A stretch of DNA of 64,000 bases from Flavobacteriaceae bacterium. GTDB lineage: Bacteria > Bacteroidota > Bacteroidia > Flavobacteriales > Flavobacteriaceae. Where the stretch lies: contig CANKZI010000001.1 in assembly GCA_947488595.1 (NCBI GenBank), forward strand, positions 1-64,000, in the 5' to 3' direction. The notes beneath the pieces are model-generated. The model was not told the DNA's origin, did no database searches, and saw only the letters and a program-made list of their open reading frames with translations. Of the stretch, positions 58,984 through 64,000 are shown one piece after another; positions within the stretch are counted from its first letter, which is position 1, and the number at the start of each line of letters is the position of its first letter. The position numbers and the translations under genes are program-made.

Positions 58984-61900
58984 TGTTTTTAAAATATTCT
59001 TGTACCTTTTGGTTAAAATTAGAGCGCAAAGGTAAGCTTTGTCTGTTTAATATTTCAACACTATTTAAATATTCTTGTAAGTACGGTTGAAGCGCATTGG
59101 TTTGATTATTAAAGTCTTTTTTATTGGTTTGCGATTGCCTTTTCTTCTCTTCACCTTGCTGTTGTACAGCTTTGTCTAACTTTAAAAGTTCCTGTTTGAT
59201 GTTCAAAATTCGCTGCAACGCATCGTTTTTAAAACCCTTATTCAATAACTGCTTTTCAATTTCTTTCATTTGATTTAAAGCATTTTGCCCCTTGCCTCCA
59301 AGTCCGTTTTTATTCAATTCATTTTGTAAAGCTTCTCGCAATTGTCGTTGCTCTTTATAAATCTCCATTATGGCTTTGGCATCTCCTTCGCCATCTTGCC
59401 CTTCGCCTTCTCCATCACTTTTCCCGTCTTTTCCTTTTGCTCCCGGCTTTCCATTACCAGCCTTTTCTCCAGGTTTGTCTCCAGGTTTGTCTCCGGGTTT
59501 GTCTCCTTTTTTCATTCCGTCTTTCATCTTCTCGCCAAGTCCTTCTTGTTTTTTAATAATATCTGGTAACTGCATGCCCTCGCCCTTACCTGATTTAGGT
59601 TTTCCTGTGCCCATACCAGACATTGACATTTGCATACCATTAAGAATATCGCTCAACATATCAGCCAATTTATTTGCCGATGCAATTGCATATTGTTGGT
59701 GCGAAACACCTTTTGGAATTTGTGCTTCTACCAAAGTGGATATCGCTTTCTCTAAATTATAATGTACATTGCCAATTTCTTTGTTAATTTCCTCGCTAAT
59801 TTTCGGATTGCGCAAAGACATAGCGAACAAGCTATCGTCAACATGCTTGAATTGCACTTTCAAGTCTTGCTGTGTTTTTAAGTTTTTATTAAACGATGGA
59901 GCACCACGTCGTGATACTTTGAATTGGGACATTAAATCCTCTTCTGAGAAAGAAAAAGCCAACAAATTGTCCAATATCTGGCGCAACATCTGAACATCTT
60001 CTTCCATCTGCTCCATATCACCGCCTTCCATACTTTCTTGCATTTTGGCACTCATTTGTTTCATTTTCTTGGCAGCGCTTTTTTGCTTGGGTTTGGCTTT
60101 TTCTTTATTATCTTTTTGCAATTCTTCGGCAGCCTTATCTAAATCCTCATCGATACTTTTCTCTTTTTCAGCATCATTCGGAATATCCATAGGTGCTTTT
60201 AATTCCTTATTTTCTTTGTCTAACGCTTTCAAATCTTCTTGAATGGCATCGAATTCTTTGTTGATTTCATTCTGCTCTTTGGCGTTGTTTTCTTGGTCTT
60301 TATTTGATAATTCTTCCTGCTCTTCTGAAAGTTTATCTAGTTTTTCAGCCAATTGCTGGGCTTTCTTTTCAACATAATAACGCTTAGTCAGTTCAACTAA
60401 TTGTTGTAAATTCTTAACTTGATTCTTGGAACTTTGTTTTAATTTGTCCATTTTTTCGGTCAATTCTTCCTGCTTAATTTTATCATTAAGCGCTTTCAAT
60501 TCATCCAAAAGCTTTTGATTCTCTTCTGCTGCTTTTTCTGCCTTTTCCATTCGCTCAAGCAAATCTTTTTTCTTTTCATCTCTCTTTTCTGGTTTGAATT
60601 CTTCCAGATTTTTTTTCATTTTCTCCGAAAATTGCTTCATCATTTCATCTTGTTGCTTTTGTTTCTTTATGAAATCAGCTACTTTCTGTTGGTCTTTAAA
60701 ATCCAAATTCTCTTTTTCTTTGGTCAACTTCTGAAGTTTATCCAAATCATTCATTTGTTTGTCCTGTTTTTTAATCGATTGTTCTAAACTATTAATGTTA
60801 CTATTTTGCTCATTAAACAACGCGTCTTCTAACTCTTCATCAGTTGCAATGCGATCAGAAAAAACATTCGATTTAGTACTCTTAAAACCATGCAAAGCGT
60901 CGTTGTCAAAAATTTCAAAATAGTAATCATAAGAAACACCTTGTTCTACCGGCAATTGACTTGGAAAAGTAAAAATAAATTGATCAAATACATCCCGCTT
61001 TATAGCAATAACAGCTTTCTTCAAAGACTGTGGCTTGCTTTTGGGATAATACACGACTTGCAAGCGCGATAAACCATAATCATCACCTACCTGTCCAATT
61101 AGAACATTGTTTTCAATTTTTAAACTGTCGGGAGCATTAGTAACACTAATAGTTGGAAATTGGTCTTTGACAACCGAAATCTGATAATTCAACCTTTCAT
61201 AATGTTTTACCTTTGAATTAGAAGTAATTATTTGATAATCAATATTTTGCTTAATGTTTTTAGATAAACTATAATTGCTTTCTTTGGCAGAAAACGGAAA
61301 AACCGAACTCAAATCAGTCCATTCGACTTTATTGGTGGCCAATGCTGCTACTTCCCACGTAACATTTGTGCCTTCGGGAACAATAGCGTTACCGGTACCT
61401 TTTATTGTTTCTGATTTTTTATTAAGATACACCGGAAATTGTAAAACCATTTCAAAATTAGTAATCGTTGGCACCGCGACTACATTCAATTCATAATCTG
61501 CTGAAGTAACAGCGTTGCCTTCAATACGAAAAAAAACATTCTTTGCCAATTTCGTAAATCGATATTCAAAAAACCCTGGTCTGACATTTTCAAGAAAATA
61601 ACTTTCGTCTTCGATAACAATTAAAGCATTTTCTGGAATCACTTTGCCTTCCGTTTTAATCTGCAACACAAATTCTCCTCCTTGTTCGGTTTGTAATTCT
61701 TTGTTCAAAACTACAAACTGAAATGGTGCCGGTGGTAAAAATTGTTGTTTGAAATGCACTACCCGATCGAAACTCTGCGAAATTATTTTACTGTTTCCTG
61801 AAATATAGAAAAAGGCAAAAAACAAAATAGGAATTATCGCTAAAGGCAAATATTTTCTATTTTTATTGAAACTAACTGCATTATTAAATGGAATCGGTTG

Positions 61901-62305
61901 CAAGGCATTTGCTTTTTGTTCGATGGATGCCAAAAGCAATTCTGATTGATTTTCATCATCCGACAATTGCAAAAAATTGGTCAACTTATCACTTACTTCT
62001 GCAAAATGATTGCCAATTATTTTCGATGCTTCATTGTAATCAATTCCTTTTTGAAGGCGCAACAACTTTGAAATTGGAAACAGTATAAACCGCAACAAAA
62101 GCAAACTCTCAACTGAGATAAACACCCAAAATAGTACGGTGCGTGCCATCGGCTTAAGCCATAGAAAATATTCGATGAAGAGTGTAAATAAAAAGTAAAT
62201 CAGTCCAAGTCCGATAAAAAAAATCGTGCCTCGAAGTAATTCATTGCTATAATATTTTTTAATAAATGCCTCAAGCTTTGTATAAATAACCGATGTTGTC
62301 TCCAA
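58970..62305 (-). CDS. DUF4175 family membrane protein
   Basis: A 1111-residue protein. Start at a TTG (62305), which gives (M)ETTSVIYTKLEAFIKKYY, the start I recall for relatives; an in-frame ATG at 62395 would add 30 residues unlike the family. Two hydrophobic helices lie near 29-48 and 57-78, and one near 155-175. An Ig-like beta region spans about 200-480. A very long coiled-coil region rich in Lys/Glu/Gln fills about 515-780. A low-complexity stretch (GDKPGDKPGDKPG) lies near 930, and a further coiled coil ends the protein. Function unknown; genes of this family often sit next to ybeY/mnmG in Bacteroidota (recalled). Confidence 0.8.
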   Translation of the reverse strand: METTSVIYTKLEAFIKKYYSNELLRGTIFFIGLGLIYFLFTLFIEYFLWLKPMARTVLFWVFISVESLLLLRFILFPISKLLRLQKGIDYNEASKIIGNHFAEVSDKLTNFLQLSDDENQSELLLASIEQKANALQPIPFNNAVSFNKNRKYLPLAIIPILFFAFFYISGNSKIISQSFDRVVHFKQQFLPPAPFQFVVLNKELQTEQGGEFVLQIKTEGKVIPENALIVIEDESYFLENVRPGFFEYRFTKLAKNVFFRIEGNAVTSADYELNVVAVPTITNFEMVLQFPVYLNKKSETIKGTGNAIVPEGTNVTWEVAALATNKVEWTDLSSVFPFSAKESNYSLSKNIKQNIDYQIITSNSKVKHYERLNYQISVVKDQFPTISVTNAPDSLKIENNVLIGQVGDDYGLSRLQVVYYPKSKPQSLKKAVIAIKRDVFDQFIFTFPSQLPVEQGVSYDYYFEIFDNDALHGFKSTKSNVFSDRIATDEELEDALFNEQNSNINSLEQSIKKQDKQMNDLDKLQKLTKEKENLDFKDQQKVADFIKKQKQQDEMMKQFSEKMKKNLEEFKPEKRDEKKKDLLERMEKAEKAAEENQKLLDELKALNDKIKQEELTEKMDKLKQSSKNQVKNLQQLVELTKRYYVEKKAQQLAEKLDKLSEEQEELSNKDQENNAKEQNEINKEFDAIQEDLKALDKENKELKAPMDIPNDAEKEKSIDEDLDKAAEELQKDNKEKAKPKQKSAAKKMKQMSAKMQESMEGGDMEQMEEDVQMLRQILDNLLAFSFSEEDLMSQFKVSRRGAPSFNKNLKTQQDLKVQFKHVDDSLFAMSLRNPKISEEINKEIGNVHYNLEKAISTLVEAQIPKGVSHQQYAIASANKLADMLSDILNGMQMSMSGMGTGKPKSGKGEGMQLPDIIKKQEGLGEKMKDGMKKGDKPGDKPGDKPGEKAGNGKPGAKGKDGKSDGEGEGQDGEGDAKAIMEIYKEQRQLREALQNELNKNGLGGKGQNALNQMKEIEKQLLNKGFKNDALQRILNIKQELLKLDKAVQQQGEEKKRQSQTNKKDFNNQTNALQPYLQEYLNSVEILNRQSLPLRSNFNQKVQEYFKNNDKL
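59466..59506 (-). repeat. 12-bp tandem repeat coding for GDKP
   Basis: The unit GGAGACAAACCT (minus strand; one copy has CCC-type wobble change) occurs about 3.4 times inside the DUF4175 gene and encodes GDKP repeats. It is in frame, so length changes would keep the reading frame. Confidence 0.8.
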
Positions 62306-62456
62306 TTTTATAAAACTTTTATTTATGACCGATAAAAGTAGCAATTTATATGAATAATTAAATGTTAAATTAAAGGCCACGGGCAAAGGGTACAAGTTTT
62401 AGAATGCTGTATTAGTATTAGACCCAAGCTTGCGACTTTTGACCTGATCCTTTTTG

Positions 62457-62464
62457 TATATTTG
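62457..62464 (+). promoter_or_regulatory. Putative -7 element for gltX
   Basis: TATATTTG matches TAnnTTTG, 17 bases before the ATG at 62482. A TTTG (62438-62441) is 15 bp upstream, shorter than usual. Confidence 0.5.
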
Positions 62465-62481
62465 CGCTAAATTTCAGAAAA

Positions 62482-63987
62482 ATGTCAAAGCAAGTTCGTG
62501 TGCGTTTTGCACCAAGTCCAACTGGACCTTTACATATAGGAGGCGTGAGAACAGCGCTTTTTAACTATTTATTTGCCAAAAAAAATGGTGGAACTTTTTA
62601 TCTAAGAATCGAAGATACCGACCAAAATCGCTTTGTTCCCGGTGCTGAATCCTACATTTTAGAAGCATTAGAATGGCTCGGTATTGCGCCAGATGAAACC
62701 ATTGGAAAGAACGAAAAATTTGGTCCGTACCGTCAAAGCGAAAGAAAAAAAATCTACAAGCAATATGCCGACCAACTGATTGATTCTGGTTGGGCTTATT
62801 ATGCTTTTGATACCGCCGAGGCTTTGGATGCGCACAGAAAACAACACGAAGCCGAAGGAAAAACCTTTATTTACAACCACCACAACCGCGAAAAACTAGA
62901 TACTTCTTTAGTAATTTCAAAAGAGGCAACTCAAAAACGAATTGCCAATGGTGAAGATTTTGTAATTCGATTCAAAACCCCCGTTGATGAAACCTTGCAT
63001 TTGAACGACCTCATCCGTGGAAATTTACAGTTTGAAACTAATTTATTAGATGACAAAGTGCTTTTTAAAAGTGATGGCATGCCAACCTATCATTTGGCTA
63101 ACATTGTTGATGATCATTTAATGGAAACCACGCACGTAATTCGTGGGGAAGAATGGTTACCATCGATGCCTTTACACAAACTTTTATACAAAGCTTTTGG
63201 TTGGGAAGCGCCTCAATTTGCGCATTTGCCCTTAATATTAAAACCTGTCGGAAACGGAAAATTATCCAAACGCGATGGCGATAAAATGGGATTTCCAGTT
63301 TTTCCGTTAGAATGGACGTCGGACGAAGGTGTATCATCAGGATACCGAGAAAAAGGATTTTTTCCGGAAACGGTAATTAATTTCTTGGCTTTATTGGGAT
63401 GGAATGACGGAACTGAAAAAGAATTATTTTCATTAGACGAATTGATTGAAGCTTTTGAACTGAAACGTGTTCATAAAGCCGGCGCAAAATTCGATCCAGA
63501 AAAAAACAAATGGTTCAACCACCAATACCTCATACAACAAAACGACGAAGATTTAGCGAAATGCTTTGCCTCTATTGTTTATGAAAAAGGAATCACGATC
63601 GATTTTACTAAGCTTGTAAAAATAGTTTCGCTTATAAAAGAACGCGCGCATTTTGTGTCCGAATTTTGGGAATTGTCCGATTACTTTTTTGAAGCTCCTA
63701 AATCTTATGATGAAAATGCATCTAAAAACTGGAAAGAAGAAACACCCGTTTTAATGCTTCAATTGATTGAAAAATTACAAACCATAGACAACTTCACTTC
63801 GGTTAACATCGAAACCCAAATAAAAGACTGGATGATGCAAAATGAAATTGGAATGGGCAAAGTAATGCAGCCATTCCGTTTGAGTCTTGTAGGCGCCTTA
63901 AAAGGTCCGCATTTGTTTGATATAATCGAACTGATTGGAAAAGAAGAAACCATAAACCGCCTTCAGAAAGCAATTGATACTTTATAA
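62482..63987 (+). CDS. gltX: Glutamate--tRNA ligase
   Basis: A 501-residue class I synthetase that charges tRNA-Glu (and possibly tRNA-Gln in organisms using the amidotransferase route). The HIGH motif is in RFAPSPTGPLHIGGVRTALF, followed by LRIEDTDQNRFVPGAE. The KMSKS-type motif is GNGKLSKRDGDKMGFPVFPL (about 264-283). The C-terminal anticodon-binding part includes MGKVMQPFRLSLVGALKGPHLFD. Length is within the normal range. It is divergent from DUF4175 and complete, ending 13 bases before the window edge. Confidence 0.96.
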   Translation: MSKQVRVRFAPSPTGPLHIGGVRTALFNYLFAKKNGGTFYLRIEDTDQNRFVPGAESYILEALEWLGIAPDETIGKNEKFGPYRQSERKKIYKQYADQLIDSGWAYYAFDTAEALDAHRKQHEAEGKTFIYNHHNREKLDTSLVISKEATQKRIANGEDFVIRFKTPVDETLHLNDLIRGNLQFETNLLDDKVLFKSDGMPTYHLANIVDDHLMETTHVIRGEEWLPSMPLHKLLYKAFGWEAPQFAHLPLILKPVGNGKLSKRDGDKMGFPVFPLEWTSDEGVSSGYREKGFFPETVINFLALLGWNDGTEKELFSLDELIEAFELKRVHKAGAKFDPEKNKWFNHQYLIQQNDEDLAKCFASIVYEKGITIDFTKLVKIVSLIKERAHFVSEFWELSDYFFEAPKSYDENASKNWKEETPVLMLQLIEKLQTIDNFTSVNIETQIKDWMMQNEIGMGKVMQPFRLSLVGALKGPHLFDIIELIGKEETINRLQKAIDTL

Positions 63988-64000
63988 ACAAAAAGCTCCT

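Noticed and set aside
59466..59506. Short tandem repeat considered as a CRISPR-like array
   Set aside because: Units are 12 bp, directly contiguous without spacers, and in the reading frame of DUF4175.
59370..59762. Open frame of 130 codons on the plus strand, rich in Pro/Ser
   Set aside because: It is antisense to the low-complexity part of DUF4175; its composition reflects the GDKP repeat codons, with no domain of its own.

Overview
The window looks like a chromosomal segment of a member of the Bacteroidota, family Flavobacteriaceae, most probably Flavobacterium or a close relative. The evidence is a type IX secretion (T9SS) C-terminal domain, a SusC/TonB-type receptor with an N-terminal carboxypeptidase-like domain, OmpA proteins with thrombospondin-3 repeats, AT-rich DNA without Shine-Dalgarno sites, and many upstream elements of the Bacteroidetes sigma type (TTTG, about 19 bp, TAnnTTTG). 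Most genes are chromosomal housekeeping genes. I see no prophage, insertion sequence, CRISPR array or defence island.

Layout. 1-6.7 kb: tail of an OmpA-family gene, a QueD-like pterin synthase, a crotonase, tRNA-Ala(GGC), two secreted proteins (one a lipoprotein with two copies of an NPPHGQ..H.C motif), a CAU tRNA, methylmalonyl-CoA epimerase, RbfA, a LolCE-like permease and Mn-type superoxide dismutase. 6.9-15.6 kb: an AddA-like helicase-nuclease and an AddB-like nuclease, separated by kbl and an ompA gene. 15.6-21.9 kb: an alpha/beta hydrolase, Xaa-Pro aminopeptidase and the sdhCAB respiratory operon. 22-34 kb: a GH92 mannosidase, an omega-amidase, an Ig-like lipoprotein, ComF, glycyl-tRNA synthetase, a GH2-GH53 fusion glycosidase and a small outer-membrane protein. 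34-41.6 kb: ribE and pdxA (divergent), then yceD-rpmF-fabH-accB-accC for ribosomal protein L32 and fatty-acid initiation, then holB and a DoxX-like protein. 41.6-42.9 kb: a decayed region with a multiply frameshifted pseudogene. 42.9-56 kb: a response regulator/histidine kinase pair, a PIF1-like helicase, a very large T9SS-secreted protein next to a TonB-dependent receptor, and an OmpH/Skp-like lipoprotein. 55-62.3 kb: an overlapping minus-strand cluster DUF4175-ybeY-mnmG-lipoprotein-methyltransferase that carries three ParB-binding (parS) sites. 62.5-64 kb: gltX.

How it fits together. AddAB-like subunits would process double-strand breaks. SdhCAB feeds menaquinone. FabH and AccBC start fatty-acid synthesis and are co-transcribed with L32. 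GH92 and GH2-GH53 suggest use of mannose-containing glycans and beta-1,4-galactan, but no SusCD-type utilisation locus is next to either. The parS cluster around mnmG suggests the right end of the window lies in the origin-proximal, ParB-loaded domain.

The points I consider most worth a second look are the parS sites that double as coding sequence, the GH2-GH53 fusion, the NPPHGQ lipoprotein, the T9SS/TonB receptor pair, the dispersed repeats, and the pseudogene. I did not find a clear multi-gene system that I would call undescribed.
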